Source of the DNA: JAEZBP01 sp963832725
GTDB taxonomy: Bacteria; Myxococcota_A; Polyangia; Polyangiales; Sandaracinaceae
Length of the DNA: 64,000 nucleotides
Reading direction: 5' to 3'
NCBI GenBank assembly: GCA_963832725.1
Contig: CAWHVG010000001.1
Location: forward strand, 620,001 to 684,000
Shown: piece by piece, positions 18,708 through 27,650 of the stretch
Layout: every line of letters begins with the position of its first letter
How positions within the stretch are numbered: the stretch's first letter is position 1
Notes under the pieces: generated by a model
Seen by the model: the letters and a program-made list of their open reading frames with translations, nothing else
Databases searched by the model: none
Told to the model about the DNA's origin: nothing
Translations under genes and position numbers: made by a program

Positions 18708-20329
18708 AGCGTCACCCACAGCGAGAGGCGGAAGAGCTGGGCGGGCTGGGCGGTGAGCCCCAGCAGCGGGTTCGAGAGCCCGGCGAAGGGGAAGAGCACC
18801 GCGTAGTCGGCGACGATCGCCCAGCCTTCGTCGTTCTCGTAGGAGAGCGTGGGATCGAGCTCGAGCCCGAGCGCGTGGTCGTTGCCCGGCGTCGAAGAGG
18901 CATAGATCGCCCAGCTCGCCACCGCGGCCAACGAGAGGTTCAGCGTGCCGCTGGTGTGGCGCGCCATGGTCAACTTGGTGTGCGGCCGCAGGTAGAACGC
19001 GTCGGTGACGGTGCCGATGATCTCGCGGAAGAGGATGCGGTCGATGCGGTAGCTCGGGTGGAAGCGGAAGTTGTCGGCCCGCATGTCGAAGGGCGGCACG
19101 ATCTGCGCGCCCGTGAGGTCGCCCGGCTGGCCCGCGGCCTGGGTCACGCTGGGGAACGCGCCGAAGCCGGGCGCCGGATCGCCGCTGGCCACGCCGAGAT
19201 CGAGCCCCACCGTGAGCACCCTCGGGAGCGGCCGGAACTCGGACTTGAGCGCGCCGCCCCAGGCCAGCGTGTCGACCGGTTGGTGGAGGAACACGCCGGG
19301 GATGACCGAGGCCTGATTGAAGCGGCCGACGATGAGCGCGCCCTCCGCCTCGATCCGCCCCCACGGGCCGCTGACGCGGAACCAGAGGTCGGAGGCGAGC
19401 GCCTGGTAGCCGCGGCCCACGATCTGGCTGCGCGAGAGCTGATAGTTCTGCGGTTTGGGCAGGTAGCTCGGAGACCAGTCGAAGGCCTGCCAGCGGTAGG
19501 ACGCGAACGCGCCGTACTCGAGCGTCGTGTACCCGGCCCGCTCGCGGCGCGCGCGCGAGCGATCCTCGGTCACGTTCAGCATGGCCAAGGTCAGCGTCTG
19601 GACGTCGTCGGCCGGATTGACGTCGAGGAAGCGGATGCCGTCGCTGCGGGGGACGACCGGCCCGATGGAGGTGAGATCGAACGAGAGCGTCCAGATGTGA
19701 TCGGCGATCGAGGTGGCGAAGAAGACCCGGTCGGCCGAGTCGCCCAGATCGCAGCGCGGGCAGTCACCTCCGTTGGTGAGCATGCCCATGCCCCAGTGGC
19801 TGCCGATGCGGCCGGCGGCCAAGAGACCGAAGGGCGTGATCACCTGCGCCCAGGCGCGCTTGACGAGGAACGCGCCGGGCGGTGGGAGCTGCGCGCGGCT
19901 GTCCGCGGGCGTGCCCCGCGGGAGGCTGCCGAACCCGAGGTCGTCGATGACGTCGACCCGCATGTGGATCGACACGGTGGTGTCGGGGACGTTGAAGGCG
20001 ACGTCGGTCCGCAAGCGCATGTCGCCGTAGGTCAGGAGCTGGGCGCGCGGGTCCGACTGCGGAACCGGGAAGAGCGGGCGGCCCGAGGGCGTGAGCCCGC
20101 GATCCAGGTCGAGGTTGTAGAAGCCCGAGCCGCGCGCGCGGAAGAAGATGCGGTAGTCGACGAGGTTGGCCTCGCCGGGAGCAGGAACGCGGCGGACGAT
20201 TGCCTGCGCCGCGGCGGTGGAGGACGCGAGGCCGATGAGCGCCAAGAGCAGCGCGGAGCCGAGCGCGAGCGACACGAGACGGCTCCCGCCCGCGCGGACA
20301 CGCCGAGCACGAGCGCGTTCGAGGCGCAT
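18704..20329 (-). CDS. Predicted outer-membrane beta-barrel protein (resembles myxobacterial TIGR04551)
   Basis: About 541 residues from ATG 20329 (ATG 20338 also possible). A signal peptide ends near AAAQA. Alternating amphipathic beta strands run through the protein, with AAGRIGSHWGMGMLTNGGDC, PRCDLGDSADRVFF and repeated aromatic/glycine strands such as YRIDRILFREIIGTVTDAFY. This fits the TIGR04551 family as I remember it, an outer-membrane family largely limited to myxobacteria with no assigned role. It ends LSLWVTL and overlaps the lipoprotein C start. It lies after an alpha/beta hydrolase gene; the frame upstream of its start is open without a stop, so the start is not certain. Confidence 0.8.
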   Translation of the reverse strand: MRLERARARRVRAGGSRLVSLALGSALLLALIGLASSTAAAQAIVRRVPAPGEANLVDYRIFFRARGSGFYNLDLDRGLTPSGRPLFPVPQSDPRAQLLTYGDMRLRTDVAFNVPDTTVSIHMRVDVIDDLGFGSLPRGTPADSRAQLPPPGAFLVKRAWAQVITPFGLLAAGRIGSHWGMGMLTNGGDCPRCDLGDSADRVFFATSIADHIWTLSFDLTSIGPVVPRSDGIRFLDVNPADDVQTLTLAMLNVTEDRSRARRERAGYTTLEYGAFASYRWQAFDWSPSYLPKPQNYQLSRSQIVGRGYQALASDLWFRVSGPWGRIEAEGALIVGRFNQASVIPGVFLHQPVDTLAWGGALKSEFRPLPRVLTVGLDLGVASGDPAPGFGAFPSVTQAAGQPGDLTGAQIVPPFDMRADNFRFHPSYRIDRILFREIIGTVTDAFYLRPHTKLTMARHTSGTLNLSLAAVASWAIYASSTPGNDHALGLELDPTLSYENDEGWAIVADYAVLFPFAGLSNPLLGLTAQPAQLFRLSLWVTL

Positions 20330-20511
20330 CCCGGCCATGGCGCGCGCGAGCCCGTCCACGACGCCGGCACATCCGAGACGGCCCTCGATCACGGCGCCGC
20401 CCTCCAGCGTCTCGGGGACGCGGCCGGGCACCTCGACCTGCTCCGGCGAGACGGCCGGCGCTTCGCTCTCTTCGGGCGCCGACGAGACGCGGCGGGCGTA
20501 GTCGGAGCATC

Positions 20512-21509
20512 TCCTCGTCCGCCGCCGCCTCCGAGTCGAGGAAGGCGAGCAGATCGCGACGCGACGTGTTGGCCGCCTCGATCATCGGGAAGTGCCCGCA
20601 GCGCGGATAGATCCGCAGGCGCGCGTCGGGGAGATCGTTGGCCAGCCGCTCGCCGTAGCCGATCCGCGCCACGCGATCCTCGCGGCCCCACAGCAAGAGG
20701 ACCGGCACGCGCACCTCGGGGAGTCGCTCCTCGATGGACTGGAAGTTCATCCCGCGGGCGGTGGCCAGCGCGGCGGCCTGGGTGCCGGGTCGGTCGAGCG
20801 CGGCCTCCACCGCGTCCACCATCGCTTGCGGCAGGTTGTCGTCGTCGAAGAACGCGAGCGCCATCCGGTCGTCCGGCCGCTGGTCGTAGAAGAGCGCGTA
20901 GAGCGCCTCGCCGACACCGTCCGCCTGCGCCCACTGCAAGAAGGTGTTGCGCTGTCCCGAGTAGGCGAAGGCGTCGTAGAGCGCGACCCGCGTGACGCGG
21001 TCCGGCGCCATCTGCGTCAGCGCGAGGGCCACCGACGAGCCCCACGAGTGCGCGACGATCGCCGCCCGCTCGATGCCGCGCGCGTCCATCAGCGCCAGCA
21101 CCACCCGCGCCTCGGCCTCTGGCGAGTAGTCCCCCTCGGGCCGGCTGCTCCAGCCGAAGCCCTTCAGATCCATGGCCAGCACGCGGTGCCGCTCGCGCAG
21201 CGCCGGCAGCACCGTGGCCCAGGTCTCGAGCGACGAGGCGTAGCCGTGGATCAGCACCACCGCCGGCCCCTCGCCCTCGTCGACGTAGCGGATGCGGGCG
21301 CCCTCGACCTCGACGAAGGTCGCGTCGCGCGGCGCGCCGGGCAGAGGCCCCGCGTAGAACGAGAGGCAGCCGGCCTGCGCCAACGCGGCGACGAAGAGGA
21401 CGGAGCGCGCCAGCGAGCCGAGCGCGAGACGCGAGGCGAGGCGCGGCTCCTCCGCGCGGGCCCGCGTCTCGCCGAGAGCGCGACGGGAGAGGTTTCGACC
21501 GCCGCTCAC
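20512..21509 (-). CDS. Lipoprotein-type alpha/beta hydrolase (3' end unresolved)
   Basis: GTG 21509 overlaps the stop of lipoprotein B. A long basic n-region precedes the core and lipobox LAQAGC, so the enzyme is probably anchored at a membrane outside the cytoplasm. Alpha/beta hydrolase motifs: VVLIHGYASS (oxyanion), the nucleophile elbow HSWGSS, LLWGREDRVARIGYGE (acid) and CGHFPMIEAANTS (His), giving a Ser-Asp-His triad. After LLAFLDSEAAADEE the frame has no stop for a long way. A +1 shift gives the coding-like SDYARRVSSAPEESEAPAVS, which runs into the frame of the outer-membrane protein. A base error near 20510 is likely, so the real end lies between 20330 and 20512. Confidence 0.78.
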
Positions 21510-22510
21510 CGGATCCGCCAGAGCTCCGCCGCGTAGGTCGGCTCGGCCGATCCGTCGCCGTCGACGCTGGATACTTGCGCGATGTTGCCCGCGCACTCCT
21601 GGAGGAAGGAGAGGCGCCGGTGCGCGGTGACCGAGATGCCGACGGTGCGCGTGATCAGCGTGGACACGCGCAGCACCTGCCGGACGCCCGCCGGCGTGCC
21701 GAGCGAGCCGCTGGCGTCCACCGACACCTGCCACCGCTCCGAGTAGTAGGCGGCCACACCGCTCGCCGTGCCGCTGACGGTGCTGGTCTCGTCCCAGCTC
21801 GCGCCCTCTGCGAGAGGCAGCTGCCACACGGTCACCGGCGGGTCGTAGGTCAGCTCGGTCTGGGTGACGCCGCTGTCCATCGAGACCACGCCGCGCAGGA
21901 GGATCGCGCTCGAGGTGCGCTGGAAGACGCCGAGCAGCCCGCTCGAGCTGTCGAGCGGCAGCGTGTAGCTCGCGTCCGTGAAGTCGCCGGCGAACCAGGT
22001 CCCGTCGAGCGGGCGACGCACGAAGTTCGCGTCGGCGTCGCCGCTGTAGGGGCCCTCGAGGTCCCACACCCGTGTGCCGTCCGGCTGATCGGCGCCGTGG
22101 GTGTCGACCGACGCGTTGGTGGCGACCGTCACGGAGAGCGTCTCGCCGACCGTGAGCGGCAGCTCCGACGAGTCGATGCGCCCGTCGCCATTGCCGCAGC
22201 CGCCGCCGCCCGCGTCGTGGCCGGTCATGCCCGCGTCGGTGCCGCCCGACCTGCCCGCGTCCGGGTTCGTGTCTCCGCCTCCATCGCCGCCGCCCGCGTC
22301 GACGTCCGGCGGCGAGCCCGCGTCGTCCTGGGCCATGGCCGCGTCCTGGCCCGGCGTGCCGGCGTCCAAGGGCCCGCACGTCCCGTCGGCGAAGCACACC
22401 CCCGACTCACAATCACCGCCCACCAGACACGGCTTCATGCCTGCGCCGCCCGCGCAGCCGCCCAACGTGAGCATCAACCCGATCCCGAAGACGATCCCAT
22501 CCCGTCGCAT
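21506..22510 (-). CDS. Lipoprotein, member B of the three-paralogue family
   Basis: 334 residues. Signal peptide with lipobox TLGGC, then a disulfide-rich motif CLVGGDCESGVCFADGTC typical of myxobacterial secreted proteins, then a low-complexity linker rich in Asp, Ala and Gly. The folded part has GNGDGRIDSSELPLTVGETL, TRVWDLEGPYSGDAD, WFAGDFTDASYTLPLDSSSG, LTYDPPVTVWQLPLAEG and FLQECAGNIAQVSSVDGDGS. These line up with members A and C. Its stop overlaps the hydrolase start and it follows the symporter gene by 46 bases. No catalytic motif is recognised. Confidence 0.85.
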   Translation of the reverse strand: MRRDGIVFGIGLMLTLGGCAGGAGMKPCLVGGDCESGVCFADGTCGPLDAGTPGQDAAMAQDDAGSPPDVDAGGGDGGGDTNPDAGRSGGTDAGMTGHDAGGGGCGNGDGRIDSSELPLTVGETLSVTVATNASVDTHGADQPDGTRVWDLEGPYSGDADANFVRRPLDGTWFAGDFTDASYTLPLDSSSGLLGVFQRTSSAILLRGVVSMDSGVTQTELTYDPPVTVWQLPLAEGASWDETSTVSGTASGVAAYYSERWQVSVDASGSLGTPAGVRQVLRVSTLITRTVGISVTAHRRLSFLQECAGNIAQVSSVDGDGSAEPTYAAELWRIR

Positions 22511-22556
22511 CGCCCTGCCCTTCTCGTTCTTCAGCCGCGTTCTTCAGCCGTGTTCC

Positions 22557-24050
22557 TCAGCGAGCGCCGACCACGAGGGTACGACGAGCGCGGGCCCGGC
22601 GGAGCGCCGTTGCGAGCCCGAGGGCCGCGAACGACACCAGCACGCCCTCGGTCGCCGTCGAGGCCGGGTTCACGAAGTGCCCGAAGGCGTAGACGGCGAG
22701 GAGGTAGTGGCCGAAGTGCACCAGCGGGCCGAGCCAGGCGGCGCGGAAGGCGTCCTCGGCGTTCACGTCCGGCACGAAGATGCCAAAGGTCACGGGCGCG
22801 AGCGAGGCCGCCACCAGCCCGTAGATGCCCACCTGGGCGAAGATCCCCACCAGCGCCGGCGGGTCGAGCGCGACCAGGGCGCTCACGAGGCCCATCGCCA
22901 CCAGCACCCAGCGGCTCACCCGGAGCGCGATGGCCTGCTTGTCGGCCTCGCTCCGGTCGCCCAGCCAGCGCTCGCCGATCTTGCCGAGCACCACGTCGTT
23001 GGCGGCGATGGTCGAGGCGCTGACCAAGAGCCCGTCCAGCGTGCTCATCCCCGCCGACAGCAGCGCCACGCTGACGAGGACGCCGGTGATGGGCCCGAAC
23101 GCATGGGTGAGGTAGATGGGCATCACCGCGTCCTGGCTCTCGACCGCCGGCAGCGCGAGGCGCGCGTAGAGCCCCGCCACCAGCACCATGGCGAAGACGA
23201 TGCCGACGCTCACGGCGACAATCAGATAGCGCGTCAGATCCTTCTCGCTCTTCAGGTAGAGGCTCTTGACGAGGATGTGCGGCTGACACATCAGTCCGGC
23301 GCCGACCACGAAGCCGCACACGAACACGTCCCACCACGAGCCGAAGAGCACGCTCTCGGAGTTGACGAGCTGGACGAGGTGCGGGTCCTGCTCGGCGATG
23401 CGGGCGAAGAACGCGCTCGGACCGTCGGCCAGCAGGTACGCGCCGCTGCCGACGATGGCGAGCGCGACCACGACCATCAGCGCGCCCTGGAAGGCGTTGG
23501 TGTAGACGTGCGCGTAGGTGCCGCCGAGGAGGATGTAGCCGAAGACGAAGGAGACGATCAGCACCACCGACGCCACGTAGCCGAGCCCGAGCGTGTGCTG
23601 CATCACCAGCGCGGAGCCCTTCACGATCAACACCACGAAGCTGATGGCGAGCACCAGGTTCAAGATCGCGAAGTAGCTCCGCATCCCCGAGTGCTGGTAG
23701 CGGTTTCCGATCCAGTGCGGGAGCGTGAGCGCCGCGCTCGACTCGCCCATCCGGCGGAAGCCGCGCGAGAAGAGCACCAACGCCAGGATCACGCCCGCGC
23801 TGGCCGCCACACCGAGGTGCATCAGCGCGCTCACGCCGTGCGTGTAGACGAAGCCGGGGTTGATCACGAAGGTCGCGGTCGACGCGATGGCCGCCGCCAG
23901 CGTGATCCCGACCATCACCGGGCCCATGTCGCGGTTGCCGAGCGCGAAGCCGGCGAAGGACGTCGTCTTGCGCATGCCGTAGAGCGAGAGCCCCACCGTG
24001 AAGAGCGCGTACGCGCCGAAGACGCACCACGCCAAGAGGTTGCGATCCAT
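22557..24050 (-). CDS. Sodium:solute symporter (SSS family)
   Basis: 497 residues from ATG 24050 (MDRNLLAWC), chosen because AAAGGGG lies upstream and the extra N-terminal residues of the longer frame are not hydrophobic. About 13 membrane segments. The SSS core is seen in GITLAAAIASTATFVINPGF, LLGGTYAHVYTNAFQGALMV and LLSAGMSTLDGLLVSASTIA, which matches the family sodium-site and signature regions. The N-terminus resembles the proline/pantothenate group but the solute cannot be told. It sits between lipoprotein genes A and B, so uptake of a product handled by the lipoprotein/hydrolase operon is plausible. Confidence 0.88.
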   Translation of the reverse strand: MDRNLLAWCVFGAYALFTVGLSLYGMRKTTSFAGFALGNRDMGPVMVGITLAAAIASTATFVINPGFVYTHGVSALMHLGVAASAGVILALVLFSRGFRRMGESSAALTLPHWIGNRYQHSGMRSYFAILNLVLAISFVVLIVKGSALVMQHTLGLGYVASVVLIVSFVFGYILLGGTYAHVYTNAFQGALMVVVALAIVGSGAYLLADGPSAFFARIAEQDPHLVQLVNSESVLFGSWWDVFVCGFVVGAGLMCQPHILVKSLYLKSEKDLTRYLIVAVSVGIVFAMVLVAGLYARLALPAVESQDAVMPIYLTHAFGPITGVLVSVALLSAGMSTLDGLLVSASTIAANDVVLGKIGERWLGDRSEADKQAIALRVSRWVLVAMGLVSALVALDPPALVGIFAQVGIYGLVAASLAPVTFGIFVPDVNAEDAFRAAWLGPLVHFGHYLLAVYAFGHFVNPASTATEGVLVSFAALGLATALRRARARRTLVVGAR

Positions 24051-24111
24051 CGGATGCCCCTTTCCCCCTGCCTGACCCGCGAAGAGCGGGCGCCGCATCA
24101 TGCGGACTTGG

Positions 24112-25053
24112 TCAGAAGCCGAGGCGGCGGAGCTCCGACGCCTGCGTGAACTCCGTGCTCGGCTCGTTGTCGTTCGAGACGATCGTGACGATGGTGCCGA
24201 AGCACTCGGCCACGAAGAGGAACTGCCGCACCACCGTGCGGGTGAAGGTCAGGTCGCGCGTCACGATGGTGCGCACGCGGAGCGCGTCGAAGGGCGCGTA
24301 GGGCGTGATCACCTGCCCGCGGGCGTCGACCTGGCTGTCGTAGGTCTCGCGGTACGCGACCGCGAGGCCCTGCGCGACGCCGGTCACCATCGAGTCGCTG
24401 GTCCAGTGCGAGCCCGCCTGGAGCGGGAAGATCAGCACGTCGACAGGCGGGGCATAGGAGAGCTGGGTGCGGCCCACGCCGTTGTCGGGCGAGACCACGC
24501 CCATCAGCTGGAGCGCGCTCGCCGTGACGCGGAAGACGCCGAGCAGATCGTTCGTGTCGCTCAGGCGCGTGACGTAGTCGGCGCCCGGAAAGCTATCCGC
24601 GAACCAGCGGCCGTCGAGCGACGTGGTGACCAGATCGAGGTCGTGATCGCCCGGCACCGAGGCCGAGAAGTCCCAGCTGCGCCCACCGGAGGTGCTCGTC
24701 CCGGCCGTGTTCACGGCCACACCGTCGGCCGTGATGTAGCGGGCCATCAGTCCGGGCCCGAAGGGGGCTTCGCTGCGCTGCACCACGCCGTCCGCGTTCG
24801 GCAAGCAGCGGTCCCCGGCGTCGAGACCCGCGTCCACGCCCGGCACGTAGGCGTCGACACCCGGCGGCGCGTCCACCGGCGGTAGGCCGGCGTCGCGCTG
24901 CGGCGCACAATGCCCATCCGACTGGCACCGCCCCGATGCGCAGTCCGCTCCGACCACGCAATGAGGCTGCTCGGGCGCGGGATCGCAGCCGAGCGCCAAC
25001 GCGCACAGCACGATTCCCATCGCCAACTCGGTCCGCCCATCCCTCACGGCCAT
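24112..25053 (-). CDS. Lipoprotein, member A of the three-paralogue family
   Basis: 313 residues from ATG 25053. Signal peptide with lipobox LALGC, then CVVGADCASGRCQSDGHC (myxobacterial disulfide motif) and a Pro/Asp/Val/Ala linker. The folded domain includes CLPNADGVVQRSEAPFGPGL, GGRSWDFSASVPGDHDLD, WFADSFPGADYVTRLSDTND, LSYAPPVDVLIFPLQAGSHW, ETYDSQVDARGQVITPYAPF and FVAECFGTIVTIVSNDNEPS, parallel to members B and C. It is the first gene of the minus-strand operon 25053-17862; its upstream region is shared with the divergent phasin gene. Confidence 0.86.
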   Translation of the reverse strand: MAVRDGRTELAMGIVLCALALGCDPAPEQPHCVVGADCASGRCQSDGHCAPQRDAGLPPVDAPPGVDAYVPGVDAGLDAGDRCLPNADGVVQRSEAPFGPGLMARYITADGVAVNTAGTSTSGGRSWDFSASVPGDHDLDLVTTSLDGRWFADSFPGADYVTRLSDTNDLLGVFRVTASALQLMGVVSPDNGVGRTQLSYAPPVDVLIFPLQAGSHWTSDSMVTGVAQGLAVAYRETYDSQVDARGQVITPYAPFDALRVRTIVTRDLTFTRTVVRQFLFVAECFGTIVTIVSNDNEPSTEFTQASELRRLGF

Positions 25054-25124
25054 CCCTCGCCCTGCACCCGCACAACGTGCGGCGAGCTGTAGGTACGCCT
25101 GAGAATCGGAGCCGTCAAGGAGAT

Positions 25125-25141
25125 TTGTTGCGCACTGCAAC
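25125..25141. promoter_or_regulatory. Candidate PhaR operator upstream of the phasin gene
   Basis: The inverted repeat TGTTGC-GCACT-GCAACA lies in the 310-base gap before the phasin gene. A second, imperfect copy, TTTGTTGCACCGCACCA, starts at about 25254. In PHA producers PhaR represses phasin genes through TGC-rich inverted repeats of this kind, and phaR itself lies 1.8 kb downstream. The sequence is seen; binding is inference. Confidence 0.5.
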
Positions 25142-25363
25142 ATGGCAAACGAGCAAAGCGGGGCCCACGGCGCTTCACCGCAGCATGACGACAGCACTTT
25201 TCCCACCAAACGTACCCAAGTCGTCGAGCGCGGCCGAGCCCGAGCCGAACACTTTTGTTGCACCGCACCATTTTTCGGTTGACGCCCCCGACGGACGGAT
25301 GCATCTTCGGCGGCGTCGGGGGCACGAATCCCCCGCTGAGACAGGAAAATGGAGGAGAGAGCC

Positions 25364-25675
25364 ATGACCGCCAAGAAGCCTTCGCACGAGCAGCATGACA
25401 CCACCGCCACCAACCCCTTCGCGGCCTTCGCCGCCGTCCCGGGCATGGACGCGTGGCGCTCGATCTTCGACGCGCAGACCTCGCGCTTCGAGAAGGCGCT
25501 CGGCGAGATGGAGCGCCTCGAGCGCGAGCGCCACATGCGCACCGTCACCGCCATCGACGACATGACCCAGCTCTTCAAGAGCTCCCTCGAGTACCAGCGC
25601 GAGCTGGCCACCGAGTGGCGCAAGATGGGCGTCGACGCCGCCAAGAAGGGCGCGGAGCTGGTCGGAGCCTCCTGA
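25364..25675 (+). CDS. Phasin-like PHA granule protein
   Basis: 103 residues from ATG 25364, with GGAGGAGAG 6 bases upstream (the in-frame ATG at 25349 lacks a site). Short, helical and charged: NPFAAFAAVPGMDAWRSIFD, then a long heptad-like helix SRFEKALGEMERLERERHMR and SLEYQRELATEWRKMG. Phasins coat PHA granules and have this size and pattern. It is followed 2 bases later by a truncated phaC, then a reductase and phaR, so the locus is a PHA operon. The regulator PhaR probably controls it through the site at 25125. Confidence 0.8.
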   Translation: MTAKKPSHEQHDTTATNPFAAFAAVPGMDAWRSIFDAQTSRFEKALGEMERLERERHMRTVTAIDDMTQLFKSSLEYQRELATEWRKMGVDAAKKGAELVGAS

Positions 25676-25677
25676 TC

Positions 25678-25869
25678 ATGGCGGTCGCGCCGACGCCGAA
25701 GGACACGGTCCTCGTCGACGGAACGGCCCAGCTCTATCGGTTCCGCCGCCAACGCGCGGCGGAGCCGGGGCAGCCGGTCCTGCTCGTGCCGTCGATGATC
25801 AGCCGCTGGTACGTGGGCGCGCTGGAGTGGATGCGAAGGGTCGCACGCCCGCGCCGGCGCGCGGCGTGA
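25678..25869 (+). pseudogene. Truncated PHA synthase (phaC remnant)
   Basis: 63 residues from ATG 25678. The start, LYRFRRQRAAEPGQPVLLVP then SMISRWYV, aligns with the N-terminal part of the phaC at 14595 (RYRARPEG, PVLLIPSLINRHYV). After YV it breaks off to GALEWMRRVARPRRRAA and stops, so the catalytic region with the Cys box, Asp and His is missing. The tail might be the original C-terminus, left by an internal deletion of roughly 270 codons. An assembly collapse is also possible. Its place between phasin and reductase is that of a normal phaC. Confidence 0.72.
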
Positions 25870-25996
25870 AGCGCCCGGACCGACGGTGTATGAACGCGCT
25901 CGACGCAGAGAGCGCGCGGCTCGATCCCCGCCCCGACTTCCGCCGAACGCGGAAGCTCGCAGCCGGAGCCGAGCGACGAGTCGACAGGAGAATGAA

Positions 25997-26746
<750 letters not shown>

Positions 26747-26779
26747 TCGCACACACCACCTGATCGAACACAAGGCCTT

Positions 26780-26857
26780 CGCGGCAGGGTCGAGCCACCA
26801 TCCATCCCAACGCCGGTCCGCCCGCCGGCACCCCGGCTCGACCCTGCCGCGTCTTTT
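26780..26857 (+). terminator. Rho-independent terminator after the PHA reductase
   Basis: A perfect 17-bp stem pairs 26780-26796 (CGCGGCAGGGTCGAGCC) with 26835-26851 and is followed by TCTTTTT. The 38-base loop contains its own small GCCGG/CCGGC stem. It lies 34 bases after the reductase stop and before phaR, so phaR is likely transcribed from its own promoter. Confidence 0.85.
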
Positions 26858-26922
26858 TCTCGCGACTTCGAGGCGGCCGCGCATGGGCGAGCGCGGCGTC
26901 CCGTGGTAGGTCTCGCACCACC

Positions 26923-27492
26923 ATGGTGGTGAAGAAATATGGCAATCGGCGTCTCTACGACACGACCGAGAGCCGCTACATCACGCTGGAAGAGCTGGCC
27001 GAGCGCATCCGCGCGGGCGAGCACGTCACCGTCGTCGACGCGAAGTCGAACAAGGACCTGACCCAGCAGACGCTCGCACACATCATCCTCGAGAGCCGAG
27101 GCGCCGCGAAGCTCTTGCCCGTGCCGCTGCTCGAGCAGCTCATCCGCATGGGCGACGACGCGCTCACCGAGTTCTTCGGCATGTACATCTCGAGCGCGCT
27201 CGAGCTCTACCTGCACGCCCGGCAGGGCACGCAGGCGATGATGCCCTACAACCCCTTCGCGCAGATCCCGATGGCGGCGGGCAACGCCTTCGCGCGCCTG
27301 CTCGGCGGTTGGGGCCCGCAGCCCGCCGCGCCGCGCCGCGAGCCGCCGGAGCCCCGGCCGGAGCCGCGCAAGCGCCGCAAGAAGGAAGAGCCGGAGCGGG
27401 ACGAGACGGCCGACGCCGTGGCCGCGCTCCGCAAGGAACTCGAGGAGCTCAAGGAGTCGCTCAAGAAGGGTGGTTCCGAGGACGAGGGCTGA
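26923..27492 (+). CDS. phaR: PHA synthesis repressor PhaR
   Basis: 189 residues. The N-terminal DNA-binding domain is clear: VVKKYGNRRLYDTTESRYIT, then ITLEELAERIRAGEHVTVVD and DLTQQTLAHIILESRG. The second, PHB-accumulation domain follows (LIRMGDDALTEFFGMYISSA), then a Pro/Arg/Lys-rich linker and a C-terminal coiled coil ADAVAALRKELEELKESL. PhaR binds phasin promoters and PHA granules and is released when polymer accumulates. The candidate site at 25125 fits this role. The start ATG 26923 is the only reasonable one. Confidence 0.93.
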   Translation: MVVKKYGNRRLYDTTESRYITLEELAERIRAGEHVTVVDAKSNKDLTQQTLAHIILESRGAAKLLPVPLLEQLIRMGDDALTEFFGMYISSALELYLHARQGTQAMMPYNPFAQIPMAAGNAFARLLGGWGPQPAAPRREPPEPRPEPRKRRKKEEPERDETADAVAALRKELEELKESLKKGGSEDEG

Positions 27493-27650
27493 CACGCGGC
27501 CGGGACGTCCGCCGCGCACGGGGCGGCGCACGCAGTCGGTGAGATGGACGCTCGGTCGTCCCCGCCGAGCGGCCGGTCTCGAAAGCGGGTACCATCGCCG
27601 CCTTTCGCGGAGCCCGTTGCGCGGCGCCCGTTTCGCCTCAGAGCAAGAGT

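Noticed and set aside
19764..22397. 877-codon minus-strand frame as one fusion protein
   Set aside because: Only the middle (alpha/beta hydrolase) is coding; both ends lie out of frame with lipoprotein B and the outer-membrane protein.
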